Shown: positions 48,855 through 62,404, counted from the first letter of the stretch. The stretch is DNA of 64,000 nt from Pararge aegeria (GCF_905163445.1 NC_053201.1:320001-384000); one strand, 5' to 3'. Numbers and translations: made by a program. The notes: generated from the sequence alone by a model not told the origin.

Positions 48855-49110
48855 GAATTCATAATTTTTCTGTGCTCTGCTCTTGTGGAACTATGGATGG
48901 CTTCGGCCGTGGCTGGTTAGTGGCAAAGACATGCCGCTAAGCAACTTAGCGTTCTGGTGCGATGCTGTGTAGAAACCGATAAGGGTAGTTAGTATGTATT
49001 GGTTAAAATAACTGACATGTTCTTAAGAGGTTATCCCGCTACTATCTTAGACTGCGTCATTGCTGAGCATCAGGCGAGACTGCAGTGGAGAGCTAGCTTG
49101 TAATGGAAAA
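48855..49110 (+). repeat. SINE family C body
   Basis: TTCGGCCGTGGCTGGTTAGT, AGCGTTCTGGTGCGATGCTG, TCTTAGACTGCGTCATTGCT and GAGACTGCAGTGGAGAGC are family C blocks. The tRNA-like head is missing. Confidence 0.7.
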
Positions 49111-49147
49111 AAAAATGTTGGCGACACGTATGTTGTTTTATACCTGT

Positions 49148-49590
49148 ACTAGCTGTTGCCCACGACTTCGTCTGCGGTTGATTTTGTTTTTTGATGTGGC
49201 ATTCAATTTAGTTGTACTTAGTTCTAAAAAAAATAAAGTATTCAGTATCGCTAAGCCTTAAATGAGGGGTTTGCTGCTGTCCGCTGAGGAGTTCTGTGCT
49301 CTATCTCCAACCACATTCATCAGATCTATACAAAGTTTAGGCAAAATTAAACACATATCATAAAAATAATTATTTAAATCGGTTATAATTTGTCGGAGTT
49401 ATGGTGTAAAATCGTCAAACACTTTGATCCCCCCTCCGAAAGGAACCGAGCTTAATTTCGGAATAAAAGGATTCTATATTACTTCTAACACTTCCAAGAA
49501 TATGTGTACAAAATTTCATGAGGATTGGTTAAGTAGTTTTTGCGTGAAAGCGTAACAAACAAACTTACATTGGCATTTGTAATATTAGTA
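49148..49590 (+). repeat. Repeat G, near full-length copy 2
   Basis: Starts ACTAGCTGTTGCCCACGACT and ends at GCATTTGTAATATTAGTAGT. It aligns with 10546-10978 across its whole length, sharing TTTGTCGGAGTTATGGT and AGTAGTTTTTGCGTGAAAGC. It has small internal differences, such as loss of part of the CCTCTAGAGTAC segment. Confidence 0.8.
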
Positions 49591-50879
49591 GTACAAATGC
49601 GTTAGCATACGAATTTCGCGCTGGGGACTGTACTACGCAAACATGTAAAGCGAGGTTATATCAACATTAACCATGCTCAGGACCTACTTAGCTATCTTTC
49701 TCACCTACAAATGGTGATCCTGCGAACTTATAAATGTTAAGAACCAGGATTTGTTACCCAATTGGAGGCTTCGAGGAACAGCACCCAGAGCCGCCAGTGT
49801 AACTTTCCAAGTTAACAAAATAATACTGCACAGGCTTTAGTGGTACGTTATGTACTGTCTCTGAGACTTTAAAACCTTATAGTTTTTGCGTAAACCATTG
49901 CCATAGTTTTTTCTGAAATAAATCAGATACAGCTAACTAACTAACACATCATAAGCAAAATTAAAATCATGTGACTCCTGTCACTTTATTAGGTACGCAT
50001 CGCGTAACGTAAGTACTATGCGCGTGTCGGTCTTTTATCTCCAATAGGGTTGTCATAAGTAAACGATTAGAATGTTGTGATTTCTTTTGTATGCAAAAAT
50101 AAATATGCTTCTTTGATTTAATATTGGTACAGGGTGATTACTTATGTGATTATGTCACACATTGTATGGTTATACAAAATTGCTTCTTTGAGCGCACAAT
50201 AACTACGTCCCTACATAAGTTTGTAAATCACTTAATGTACGAAGTTGTCGAATTTTAGACTTTTGGTGCTCTATATAAAATAGATTAAAGCTTAAATGAA
50301 AACTTTCCAATTAATTAATTGGTATGTCCTTAATGTCGCATCGCAACCTCGCCAGCGGCAACCCTGCGTAGCTCCGAATGATCTGTCACCCGATTGGGAG
50401 CATCATTATAGAGACCGCTTCTCGGAAGGATCGACTGAATCAGCCGAGCGAATGTAGGTGTAGCGATTGAGCCGCAGACACAATGACTTCGGCGCTATTA
50501 CAACTGATCGAACACAGTACAGAAAAAACTATTCCAAAAATAATATTAATTACCTCAAACTTTTTTAGAAACATATTCTAAGTATGTATCCATTAGAGTC
50601 ACTACACACAGACAGATTGATATAACTTAATTTTGAATTGATGTATCCGTGTGTGGAAGGCAGATCAGAATACAGTTGTCACCACCCCTCTTCATTCCGG
50701 GAATGTCGTACGAGGCGACTAAGGGATTATAATGTGTATATAAATAATATGTTATTGATAATTTATACTCTATGGTGATTGAAAGATTGCGATGTCATGT
50801 CTTACTCGTCTATTTAAGGAGTCACTTACAGCTCTAGTAGGTATATACCCTGGACGCCAAATAATATGCAGGTACTTGT
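49591..50879. other. Gene-free stretch with an inverted repeat partner
   Basis: A block at 50637-50730 (ATTGATGTATCCGTGTGTGG, CATTCCGGGAATGTCGTACG) is partly repeated inverted at 51210-51390 (CGCCTCGTAAAACACCCGCG). It is probably one repeat family in opposite orientations. No exon seen. Confidence 0.4.
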
Positions 50880-51112
50880 TGGATTTTAAATAAATAAATA
50901 ACCGCCATCTAGCCCCAAAGTAAGCGTTAGCTTGTGTTATGGGTACTAAGATGACTGATGAATATTTTTAGGAATAATATACATAAATACTTATAATATA
51001 CAGATACATACCCAGCCACTGAAAACACAAACATTTTCCAGTTGAGGGAATCGAACCAACGGTTTTGGACTCAGAAAGCAGGGTTGCTGCCCACTGCGCC
51101 ATCTGGCCTTCT
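50880..51112 (-). repeat. SINE family B, minus strand
   Basis: AAATAAATAAATAACCGCCA, AGCCCCAAAGTAAGCGTTAG, GGGTACTAAGATGACTGATG, a B box at 51044-51066 and the head CTGCCCACTGCGCCATCTGG. Confidence 0.85.
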
Positions 51113-51724
51113 ATAATAGCACCATCAAATGCCATCGGTTTGTTGTATGTGTGACAAATCTACCTATCTGCCTATTGCCATCAATAGCCTATAACAGTTT
51201 ACAGATCACCGGAAGACTAGGCGGCTCTCCCAACTAGAGGTATACTCATAATCACGCTGGCAGACGGGTCGGTGATCGCAGTAGATGGTAGCACAGGTCG
51301 CTTTCGTTCTCCGCTAAATTACATTTGTCGCCTCGTAAAACACCCGCGGGAAGAGGTGGTGACATGTATGCCAAGAATGAATAATCACCGAAGTCAGACT
51401 CATCACGTCCAATGTTTATATTAAATCCTAAATCTTCAGATGGAAGATTGAATCAGTAGTGCTAGCCTTCAATAGGGAAGATAAGGAACAGGTAGATCTG
51501 AAGAGATAGAGTAGGTATGAGTACCAACATTATATGAAGAGAGAAGCAGGCCAGCCACTGCAACACACTGGTGACTGCTGCAAATGGTTCTTATCCTTTC
51601 GATGCGTCTATTCAAACTTCCTTGTAACACCTGTAAGAGAAAGAGTAGGTACCTAATAATAATTTTTCAAGATTTCGCAATAATATCTCGGTATTCCTAA
51701 AGTTTAACAATATATCTATTACCT

Positions 51725-52005
51725 AATCATCATCATCATTACATCAACCGTTTACCGGCTTTAGGGCACGGGTCTCCTCTCACAATGAGTAAGGTCCGTA
51801 GTCCACCACGCTGGCTCAGTGCGAATTGGTGGACTCCATTTCGCGTTTGATAACATTAATGAGAATTCTCAGGCATGCAGGCTTCCTAACGATGTTATCC
51901 TTCGCCGTTGAAGCAAGTGATGTTTTAATTGCTTAAAACGCACATAACGCACAAAGTTAGAGGTGCATGCTGGGATTCGACCTCGGCCCCCCGAGCTATC
52001 ATCGC
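51725..52005 (-). repeat. SINE family A, minus strand
   Basis: ATCATCATCATCATTACATC tail, GGTCTCCTCTCACAATGAGT, CTCAGGCATGCAGGCTTCCT, CATGCTGGGATTCGACCTCG. The head is mostly lost. Confidence 0.8.
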
Positions 52006-52460
52006 TCTATTATTTAATAGATACAAAATCCCATTAGACAATTATTTTTTTTTGGGAACTATATGGTAAGAGGGATTGAACGTTGCTGGATTTAAAGTGG
52101 ACGAATTCCGTAAACAATCGCGTGACTCCATCGTGGTTATTCAGTTGTCATATCTCGTTAAAGTATCAATAATAACGCCAAATCGGTCGCGCGGGAACCG
52201 ACGGCAGCCAAATGCGGCCTCCATAAATATAATACGATCGAGAGGACGTAAACGGTCATGTCCTCGCGGTTATTTCCTTATAACCACCAATAAGACCATA
52301 CTCATTCACAATATTCTGTAGATAGCATTGTCCGACTCGAGCCCCCGCAGACCACTAACTTTAGGTCGGTTAAACTATAGACTGCCACGTCTGTCCTAAA
52401 GATAATTCGAAACTATTGATTCCAATGAATAAATTAATACATTTATATTGAACACCACAG
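52006..52460. other. Gene-free stretch with an 81-codon ORF
   Basis: The frame at 52076-52321 opens at a non-ATG codon and has no domain, signal peptide or clear splice sites. Not called. Confidence 0.4.
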
Positions 52461-52990
52461 AAAAAAACGTGTGTGTTCTTATGCGCATTAGAGTAGGTAT
52501 ACACGCGTTAGAAGTTAACTTCTTTGGCGTAAGACGATAAAAATCTTTTCAAAAAATGTTATCTTACGCTTTATTCTACGTTTGTAGAGAAAACGGCACT
52601 AACAATAGAAAAAAGTATTTAAGGTATTTAATACATTGAAAGTTTTATTATAACGCAAACTTGGTGGGCCGATAATGAGATCAATATATATTATCTTATT
52701 ACCAAGTTTCACTGAACATTAAAATTTTAGATTTTTGTACAATTGAATCAATTAAATCGCCGGAATGAGCCCGCAGACTTTGACAATTGAAAGTATACAC
52801 CTTAACACAACCTTAACCTTAAAAGGTTTGCGCGCGCTATGTATTCCTCTCTCACTTGGTTTCACAACTACCTTCATACTGTTCAAAATGAAATCGTGTA
52901 AACTGGCGCGCACATTTTGTTACATCGTATAATTTCACTCCCATGATTTTTTTCCTAACGCCGCTAAAGAATTATAACTTTAATAAATAT
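52461..52990. repeat. Interspersed repeat E, copy 2
   Basis: Collinear with 4907-5850 but without the internal insertion. Shared blocks include AAAACGTGTGTGTTCTTATG, CACGCGTTAGAAGTTAACTT, TTGTACAATTGAATCAATTA and CCTAACGCCGCTAAAGAATT. The motif GAAGTTAACTTC is itself a palindrome. Confidence 0.7.
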
Positions 52991-53800
52991 TTAACACAAA
53001 ATAAGAATACATAGAGCAAGTTAGATAGAGGGTACCATTTGATCACTAGGTAGATACGAAAAAACTCAAAACAACCCCTTTCTGGGTATAAATATAATAT
53101 TAGCACTTTTCTAGCACAACAATTGGTGAAAACATTTCTAGTTCTATGATCTCGTTTTCTGAAGCACATCATATTATTTTTTTGTCCCCATGGGAAGTAA
53201 AGAGGAAGTTATGTCAATCTTATCAATAGCCTGCGAGTCTTCATTTGCCTACGTATCCATCTATGTTTTGTATGTATCTTTTGTTTCGGGCTGGAATCAT
53301 GTCTAATTATCCGGTTTTACTTACAGTTTTAGTATCCATTAACAATAGTCATCTCGATAGGAGCAAACAAAGGCGGTTAAGCGGTCAATCGGATCTGAAA
53401 TGAAAGCAGGCTATGTTAAAAGTTTATGCTTTACTTACCCATCGGTTTAGTAGCATACTATTCCGACCTATCATCGGATCAAAACTCTGTGGTCTGCGGG
53501 TAGCTTTCCGGTCCCTTATCCGCCATGTTGCGGACACCATCTTCGGCGATCGCTTACTCATTAGTATTTTTGGCACGAAATCAAACGCACCATGGTATTT
53601 GTTTCTACTGACCTGCTCAACAGCTAAAACTGTAATATCTGGGACGGACTAAACCGTGCTTCCGCCTTTCATAAGACTATATAGGTTAAACTACCTACCA
53701 CATCCCTGTCAGATTTGTAGAAAAAATAAAAGAAATGAGCATGTTTGTATACTATAGTTAGGTTACAGCAGAGATGAGTAGGTACACATATCAACATGTT
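52991..53800. other. Gene-free stretch with a 79-codon ORF
   Basis: The frame at 53413-53652 shows no recognisable domain. Nothing else is supported. Confidence 0.4.
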
Positions 53801-53804
53801 TTAC

Positions 53805-53980
53805 AATTGACTCTAGGAATGTAATTTCAAGAACAATCTGAGTTTCTTGCCGGCTCTTCTTAGTGGAATCTGCCTTCCGAACCGGTGGTAGAGTCACTAC
53901 AAACAGACCGACTAGACATTTCAAGAGTGCTTGTAAACTAGGCCTTCTTGAAATAAATGAATTTTGGATTTGAATGTGCT
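53805..53980 (+). mobile_element. LINE 3' tail
   Basis: TCTTGCCGGCTCTTCTTAGT, TTCCGAACCGGTGGTAGAGT, ACATTTCAAGAGTGCTTGTA and CTTGAAATAAATGAATTTTG form the 3' UTR of the LINE type at 12966-13530, here in sense orientation. Confidence 0.75.
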
Positions 53981-54620
53981 TACAATTTTTAGAACCACAG
54001 TATATAATATTAAAGTATATATTTGCTCTGCTTAACCTGACGGCAAATAATATGTCAGACTACTAGTCAGGACAGTTTAACGCATCTTTCTACCAACTGC
54101 AGCAACTTACATCAGATTTAGAAGTTTTAATTTTATATAATTGGTTTTATTTACTACTGGTTAAACCTAAACTAAACTAAACTAAACTATTAAAAAAAAA
54201 ATCAAATTTAAAGCTAAATATGAAAACGATTTCTTTAATGATATTCGTTTGGGCATCAATTTAAGCAAATCTTTCAGGATCATGTTTCTATGCAAGTTTA
54301 TTTTTTATTAAACAATATGAGTGGTATTGCTAAAGTTTACCTAAATAGGTGATAAATTACAAGATTAAATTACTTACGATTGTAGCGTCCCCCCTAGCGT
54401 TCTAAACATTTATAATGACTTAGTATTAAATAGTTTCGCGGAGGGAAATAGTACTCACATCCACTATCTTTACTAATCCATCTAGATACCGTGCAATAAT
54501 TCAAAACAAAGAATTCAATTATAAGCAATTTATCATTAATTAATTTATGATAATAACTAGAACAATATTTCAATTGCGCCGTCAACTTCCATATATAAAA
54601 TAATTGCGGTCCATACTCAC

Positions 54621-54668
54621 AGTGTTTTTAGTGTCCGCTTTAGGCAACCGAATGTGCTGCACATCCAT
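54621..54668 (-). CDS. Possible first coding exon, minus strand
   Basis: On the minus strand, ATG at 54668 opens 16 codons (MDVQHIRLPKADTKNT) that end at a perfect donor GTGAGT. An in-frame stop lies eleven codons upstream, so this ATG would be the real start. The upstream region (54670-54760) is GC-rich, like a 5' UTR or promoter. I found no matching downstream exon at lower coordinates, so the gene, if real, has a long intron or its exons were missed. Family unknown. Confidence 0.3.
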
Positions 54669-54769
54669 CAAACTTCGTATCGATACGTAGGCCGCTTGTC
54701 ATCTCCGACACGCAGCATCCAAAACACGCTCCCACGCGCCGCATCATCTCGGCTTCGTTATATTGTGAT

Positions 54770-56685
54770 ATTTAACTGACAAAGCCTTATTGTTTATAGC
54801 GCATTATGCCCATAACTGACCCTTTACTGTATTTAGGTACCTATGCGACAAATTTGCCATGTTTTCTGTAGTCCAACTCGTAAAAAAAAATATTATACTT
54901 TCTTTATCTTCAAGTTCTTGTGAGTCTGCTAATAAATCCACCTAATGGATTACTAAAATGGTTGCAAATTTGATTTTATCTACGGTCGTAACTTTGTTTT
55001 TATTAGCAATAATTAATTAATCTTAATTGCTCGCATAAGAATAAGCTTCTTGGAAGTCATCTTTCTGGTCGGTGAGCTTTAATATTGGGCGGGTTTTGGC
55101 ACTTCCATTGTACTTATGACGTAATCACTTCGTTAGTCTAGAGGTAAGCATGTTCAACTTGGGATCACGAGGCTATGTATTCGATTTTGGGCTAGGCCAA
55201 AAAAATTAGGCGATAGGCTATTCTGTAAAGAAATTCTCAGCTCTCACTTCACGTCCCCGAAAGTAAACCGTCGCATCAGCACCAGCTATTAATAGCAATA
55301 ACATGTGGGCCAATCTCATTGAAGCAGAGTTGGTTAATAAAACCCTCCCTCCTATGTGCCCTGATATAGGTATGTAGTAGGTACCGCTGAAAAGTGGATT
55401 CAATTGCACGCTTATAACCCTTTTTTATAACGGACCACGGGGCATAGTAATAATAATAAAAATGTTGTAAAAAGTAAATCAACCATTTACAAGCTACAAT
55501 ATATTAGGTTACAAGTTGCACAGTAAAAAATTAAGTCAACAGGAGTGCTTTGGCATTCGTACTTGAGAGGCCTGTATCACGAGTGCAGTGGCCTTCCTAC
55601 AGATCCAAACAGAAATTTAGACCAACTTAAAATATTCGTTAATAATAACAAAAGTATATTAGTGTAAGTGTGTGTATGCATTCACATTTGTATTTTGTGT
55701 TTTCTTGTCAGTCGGTACACTGAGTTCGCCGTTGATTCTAGATTTCTTGGCATGTTCTGTGGATAGGTACGCCACGAACAAAATCCGCTGGCAAGTGTTA
55801 TTTTTTAGGTTAAAAAAATTTCACCAGCGCAAAGACTATCCCGTGACTCTATTCTCGTTTCTGGGACACTGTGTCCGGCCGGATTTTTGTTCATTTAGAG
55901 CCATTTCTATTTAGATCTGCGATTCCTGCTCATATTGTATCTTTTTCCATTGTTTTGAAAAGCACAATCAATGAATTTCTTAACGACGAGGTTGCTTGAA
56001 TGCGAAAAATGAATGTTAAAGTGTAAAATGTAAATATTTCTATGTTGGAATAAAGCCACTGCTCAGTTTCTTACTGGATTATTTTTGGTAGAATCTGTGT
56101 TTCGAACCTGTGGGATAAAAAGTGCTTATACTTCGAGTAAGCCTTTTGAATTTAGAATTGTACAGTTTACCTAATTAGCTTGTAGTTGTACAACCTTAAC
56201 GGTTTCACTTATGATAAACTATCAACAACAATCAAGTTAGCCATTAGTAAACGTCAGCGGTAGATAATATAACTTTATAAGCGATATAATGTAGGTAAAC
56301 CGCGCTGGGTTCGCGAGGGCGGGCTCCCACGTGCTCCGCAGCAATACTTGCCCTACAAGGAAAGTGTCGTGCGGTTCGCTAAGTGATTATTGTCGCTGAT
56401 CATTAAGTATAGCTTTAACATTTTTTGTTGATAAGAATTTCCGGAAGGTCTTATCTGATTGGATTTCCAAATAAGAGATTCGGCTGCTGAAAGATATCCT
56501 ACTTTTTGATATCACAGGCTGATATTTTTTTAAGATGTCAATCAATCAAAAAGCTTGGAACAAACAACAATGGGTAGCTAATTATATTATTTCATTTAAA
56601 AAAAGTGTGGTGCTAGTACATAGTAATCGAGATCCAATGAGACTAGAGACCAAATCGTGGAGTAGATACTGAAAATCCGTACAAG
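54770..56685. other. Gene-free stretch
   Basis: A tRNA-like SINE head of family F lies at 55128-55195 (TTAGTCTAGAGGTAAGCATG). A LINE tail fragment is near 56060-56130 (CTCAGTTTCTTACTGGATTA). No exon found. Confidence 0.4.
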
Positions 56686-56689
56686 AGAC

Positions 56690-56965
56690 CGGCCGGCCCA
56701 CAATGATAAGGGGTAAGCCCGTAGTCCATCCACCACGCTGGCGCAGTGCGGATTGGAGGACTCCACACACCTTCGAGAACGTTAAGGGGAACTCTCAGGC
56801 ATGCAGGATTTCTCACGATTCTTTCCTTCACCACTGCGTTAAGTGATATTGTAATTAACTAAAACGCACATAACTTATAAACGTTAGAGGTTCGTGCTGG
56901 GATTCGAACTCGGCCCACCGAAAGTGAAGTCTATCTCGTACCCAATGCGCTATCTAGCTGGCAGC
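56690..56965 (-). repeat. SINE family A, minus strand
   Basis: GGCCCACAATGATAAGGGGT, CACCACGCTGGCGCAGTGCG, CTCTCAGGCATGCAGGATTT, GTGCTGGGATTCGAACTCGG and head CCCAATGCGCTATC are present. Confidence 0.85.
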
Positions 56966-57534
56966 CCGTATGAAGTGATTACAGTGCGCAATGAGGCGTA
57001 AAGCGTCCAAGTAGGGCCACGGCGTTCTGACATGCGAGAGTGCGGCCCACGAGCGCGCGTCGCACCTTACAGGGCTGGCAATTCTTTTTTAGAACGAAAT
57101 TTTAAATATTAAAACCAATATATTAATAAAAATATACCATGTGGTGACGACATGTCTGAACTTCCCGTGAGCGTCGTAATCGCCTCGATTACACACAGCA
57201 TGGGCAATAGCGTCTTCTGGCTATTATCTATATCTGCTATGCGATCTGCTGTGCAGTGTGGTGATTATGAGCAAGCCCTCCCGTTGTTATAGGCTACTGA
57301 TGATATTGACAAATTGCAAAAATATGTTATATACGCAATATAATTATTATTAATTAGGTTGTAAAATAAACAATCACAAGCGTTTACTCTTCTTTTTCAC
57401 TTTCAATTCAAACCAATACAATGCTTAACAGGAAAACGAGATTTCATTAAGATTCAAATATAAACATGAGCTACGTGATGAAAGGATGTCTTGGGCTGCT
57501 TGGGCAGTGATTACAATCGTTACCTACTAATATT
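56966..57534. other. Gene-free stretch
   Basis: A short GC-rich patch at 56975-57080 has no supported ORF. The rest is AT-rich. Confidence 0.4.
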
Positions 57535-57725
57535 ATATATGTGAAAGTGTGTTTGTTTTTCCTTCCTATACGCCCTAACTAAGCTTCCAAACTACTTGAT
57601 TTTTGGCATAGAGTTAGAGGAAAAGACGAAGAGTAACATAGGCTATTTTTATAACAAACGGTTCCCAAGTGATTTGTAAAAAAACCGTAATAAAAGCGGA
57701 CGAAGAACGCGGGCAACATCTAGTA
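57535..57725 (-). repeat. Repeat G-like element, minus strand
   Basis: ACTAATATTATATATGTGAA, CCAAACTACTTGATTTTTGG and the end GAAGAACGCGGGCAACATCT then AGTA. Short, internally deleted copy. Confidence 0.65.
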
Positions 57726-58106
57726 TCTTATAATAACAATCTAACGATACAACACTCCATTTTCATAATAACAAGTCATGTTTGATTTGCCTTGTTTTCT
57801 AGTTGCCCGAGATTTCATGCCCTTTATGGATTTTTAAAAATGCTGCAGCAAAGGTTTTTTGGCCGAGCTCAAGAATACCATATTATTACGTTAGGTTTAT
57901 GAGTGCTACGATTAAAGTAACTACCTATTCTATTTCTGCTTCCAAGATATATCTACGTCGTCTTAAGCTATTTTGAGTAAATTACGCACATATTTCATTA
58001 AGACCAGTGCATCATTTGAGCAAAACATAAACCCTTTCGCATAAATTATATTTGTATGGATATGCTTAGCTTCGGTATGAATTTTGTTAGTTTATTTTTG
58101 TTTCCA

Positions 58107-58226
58107 GTGCCAGCCCTAGCGTAGGTCGTCCCCCGCGCGGTTTATCGGGCAGCCGAGTGCCGACGCGGACAAATGTCCGCTTTTTGTTGTTATCTTTTCA
58201 TTAGTCGATCATTATGCTAATGCCAC
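58107..58226 (+). repeat. Duplicated block H, copy 1, with homeodomain/POU-like motif
   Basis: GTGCCAGCCCTA, CGTCCCCC and then TTATCTTTTCATTAG next to CGATCATTATGCTAATG. Copy 2 lies at 59401-59523. The outer parts are diverged while the last 30 bases are nearly identical. Confidence 0.55.
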
Positions 58227-58856
58227 AATCAACACAGCAGGCCTCCTGGCTATTTGTTACTAATTTCGGTTAAAATCTCACAAGATCGTTGGTGTCTAAG
58301 GCTCTCGAAGTATTGATATAGCGATTCTACACTTTAATTCAAAATTATTAGTTAGCTTTTTAAATTCAATTCGTTTATTTGCTGATTGGTTTGAGGTACA
58401 TTGTTTTGTTGGTAGATAAAATAGAAGGACAAACAATCCGCCTCAGAGGGCATGCAAAAAATATGTATGTTCGTACACTAATTCCTACTTACTATAACAA
58501 TACCATCTTAAATCAATCGACATTATTAAAATAAGAATCAAATTTAAGACTGACATCAAAATTACAAATATCTAATCTATTATTGTTCATGTCAAATTAT
58601 ATTATCACTTTAAATGTCAAAACTATAATATTGTGTCTGCTAAATAAGTATTCTATTATTTTATGCCAGTCTATCTCTGTTTTCTAGGTCTATTTTAAGA
58701 CCGTCATGGATAGCTCCTTTGCAAGGAGCAATCACGACTAATTGTTGCCTCGGAAAACGGCAATAACCTAACCTGTTTAGTTAGGTAGGAAGACGACTTC
58801 GCAAGGAAGGTACTAGGATTATAACACCGTGTAAACAGAGCAAATGTCCAGCAGTG

Positions 58857-59156
58857 TATTATGAAAATTAAGCTTAATTTGCTATATTCCGCGAACAGCA
58901 GGAGAATCTGTATGGTGTAATTTATAATTACTTCAATCCGTATACTCCACACCAAACAGATCCTCGGCAATGTACCCTACGCACGTTTCGCTCCGAACCG
59001 GAGCATCCTCAGGAGATATAATAGTCGTGCGTAGAGGGTACATTGCCGAGGATCTGTTTGGTGTGGAGTATACGGATTGAAGTAATTATAAATCACACCA
59101 TTCGGTTTCTCCTGCTGTTCGCGGAGTACAGCCAATTAAGCTTAATTTTCATAATA
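58857..59156. mobile_element. Foldback element, about 128-bp arms
   Basis: The left arm (58857-58984) and right arm (59027-59156) are close inverted copies. TGTACCCTACGCAC pairs with GTGCGTAGAGGGTACA, ACTTCAATCCGTATACTCCA pairs with its reverse, and AAAATTAAGCTTAATT closes both ends. The 42-base centre holds CCGAACCGGAGCATCCTC. The two 60-90 codon frames encoding MPRICLVWSIRIEVI are the same arm read on opposite strands, not proteins. Confidence 0.85.
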
Positions 59157-59400
59157 TATTATGGATTTCCGCAAAGTAACGCCTGCTTCTATCCAATGTC
59201 CAGCAGTGGACATCCATCGGTCAAGACCGGCGACGATTACGAATGAAGTATTGCGTAACTCTTTTGAAAGGTTGACATCGCGTCTACTGCTTAGGTACAA
59301 ACCAAATGCTTTTCCGGCAGTGGCAGTTGTACGTAGAACTAAATACAGATTAGCACTAGTTAGCAAGTGTCAAAAACGTTAAACAATGCGGAAGCTGGTC

Positions 59401-59523
59401 GTGCCAACCCTATGACAGGCCGTTCCCCCACGGCGTAGCCCGAATGATGACACGAACAAATTGCCACGCTTTTTATCGTTCCTATGTTATCTTTCATTAG
59501 CCGATCATTATGCTAATGTCACA
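59401..59523 (+). repeat. Duplicated block H, copy 2
   Basis: GTGCCAACCCTA, CGTTCCCCCACG and then TTATCTTTCATTAG next to CGATCATTATGCTAATG. Compare 58107-58226. Confidence 0.55.
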
Positions 59524-62404
59524 TGCTCGGCAACGACAACGACCTCGTAGGAGGAGTGAGACAAAAACTGCACTACACTGATTCATGTACAGCGACTGTA
59601 GGCTTGAATGGCCAATGCACCCATTGATTTACTAGGATGGTTGCCATTAATGAATTCATGATAAAAAGTTTACCATTGAGGACCAGTAATCGCTTTTTGG
59701 TTAAGAATTAGGATATTAAGAGCTGATATGGATAGATTGGGGAGATAGATCTTCCTGTATGCACCATTAACACATTATTGTTTGTGACAGGGCTCGTTTG
59801 GGGAAGTTATAGACCTATGCCCAAGTCTGCCACTAAGCAGCATTGTTGCAATGCTGCGTTCTGGTGTGGAGGGCGTGGTTGCCGGTGTATAGTAAAATAA
59901 AAATAATTAAAAATCGTTTAAAAGTACTAAAATGTCAGTTATATGAGGCTAAACACCTAGGCCTCAGACAGGGCGGCGCACTACGGACACTGGCGGCACG
60001 TTACATGCCTTATTTTTTCATGTCCCGTAAAGTGTTGCTCTGTTTACATAGAAGATGCTTTTCCGAAGTTATACAACCTTTATTTTTCTTTCTTAGCCAT
60101 TGTAAGTTGGACCGCATTTGACCTATAATGTAAACACAACTGATCTTACAGTTGTCACCGCGCATTTTCTTATGAAAACCGTTGTGTCTTTATTTTTTTT
60201 CTTATTCTCCTGGCTCACTCGCTGTTCCTGTGGTAGAATGAGGATGGAGCGAGATTCTGAAGTTTCTGAGCACACTCACCGAAGTATCTTCTTTACAATT
60301 TGCCTTGTAATATTTACAAAAACTTTAGATTAGGAATCTCGTGTGTGTAACGTAATCTTGCAGAATGTGAACGGCGCGGGGGAGTGGTGTTCGCCGCCAC
60401 GCCTCCGTCCGGTGAAAGGCGCGTCGTGGGCTCACACTCGCACTCACCAGACGTGCACTTAACATTGCTGTGGCATTTTGATTTATATCTCGTTAGTATA
60501 GTTGCGTAACTCTATGTCTTAACAAATTCAAAGCCGTTAAAAACTGCTTTAAGTACTTCATCACCATGACAACCAATCCAAGTCCACAGCTGGACATAGC
60601 TCTTTTGTAGGGAGTTCATAAAGCGCACGGTGGTGTGTCACACATCATATTGTTGTTTGGTGGGTATTGATTGATTTTGTAAGTGAGGATCCATTCTGAG
60701 TTACAAGCGATCGATTAATGGGATCGATTCCTTGACGGGTGGACAGCATTGTTCTGTGAACTGTTGAGATACTTTTCTTTAATATTCGTTGAGTATGATG
60801 ATTATAATTTTTAATGTCATCTTTCATTTATTTGGCTTATAGTTATCCATAAACTATGTTATATCTAGTTAGTGTATGTGGCCCTGCCATACTAACAAGA
60901 TGTGAAATAACTAAATACATCGTGGTGAGTCTGCTATAAAATCGATCCTCCTACGAGGGAGGAGGCCTGTGTCCAGCAGTGCGACGTATAGGCGTGTATG
61001 ATGATGTTATACTTAGAGATGAGTGGAAACGTTCCACACTCAGCAATTTCTTAAGATATAATAACATTGGTGTCAGCGGAACCAGAGGCGTAACTTTATT
61101 ACCGATATCAAATCCCACGTTAGATATATTGAATATGGTCAAGGCGGCATGTACACTGAGCCAAATAAATCTATTATTATAGTCAGAAAAATAAAGATTT
61201 GTTTGTTCTCGAAAGGATAAACATATTTCAGAAAACATAAGATATGCGCTGACCAATTGGTTCATCATACTGCAATACTACAAAATATTAGTCTTGAGTA
61301 CGTACAAGTTCGCGAAGCCAGTCTCTTTTAAATAATTTATAAGCCAATTTTCTAAGCATGGAATAATAATGCTTACAACAGGACTTTTTTTTTGTAAGAC
61401 AATCTTTTATGTAGATATACCTTCCCCCTTAATTTGAATAAATATGACATTAAATAAAGGCGTAATCGAGCCGTTGCGAAATGGAAACCTACGAGTATGT
61501 CTATAAGAAAGGTATGGGTACTGACAACGCGGGAGTTACCGGTAACAGCTAATACACAATGAATAGAACACACAGTAGTGAGTGTAGGAAGGTAGAAGTG
61601 TAGGTATTGATTGCAATTCGGTTGAACAAAAATCCCATTCATTGATTATGAATTTTATTATCATTATTTATTGTAATTCTTTTATTTTTAATGTTTATGT
61701 CATGCCATCTTAATTATGTTGTTTGTTTTTATCTAACTTTGTAACTTTTAAACGTATATACAACATTATTATTATTAATTAACAGCTTCAAAAATTGATT
61801 AATCCCACAAACAGTACAATAGAAATTTTCGTTTTAAAGAAACATGTAGTCGTTATTATATGATAGATAGAGCATACAATCACCACACAACTCCAATGCA
61901 TGTTGATTGTTTTAATTTTAAGCTGCTATATAAAGTGCTGAAGTGATGATAAAAATGGCCCCGAGCCATCGTATTTCATATTTAGAGTTAAATCTTAATA
62001 CACCAAATAGGCATAAATTACGATTACCAAGGCAGTAAAACTATATAGGTTGTGGGAACACTTCTATACAATAGTCAACCTTAACAGATTTTTTGCGAGT
62101 AGTCGTAATCATTTAAAAAATTCTTTTAATATGTTATTAACGCGCCAACTTTTTATATACTACTAAAGCTGTTATTAGTTTAAGCTGTTAGTTTTGCATC
62201 ACACTAATAAGATAATGTTTTCACTTATTTATGTCTTTAAACTTAGGATATAATTTTACCGTGGCCGACTGTACTTGCCGAGATGCAAATTGTGGGCCTA
62301 TAGGGACTTAAGCGTATGCTAATTGAGCAAGTATGCATTCGCTGACAATTATAATATGAAATGTGAACGGACGGGTACAGGGTTGCTACGGAACTAATAC
62401 TTTT
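59524..62404. other. Mostly gene-free stretch with repeat pieces
   Basis: A family D fragment spans about 59785-60060 (GGGCTCGTTTGGGGAAGTTA, GCCTCAGACAGGGCG). An RTE-type LINE tail on the minus strand is near 60560-60640 (AGTCCACAGCTGGACATAGC). A sense tail is near 60945-61010 (GTGTCCAGCAGTGCGACG). A GC-rich patch lies at 60370-60465. No exon is supported. Confidence 0.4.
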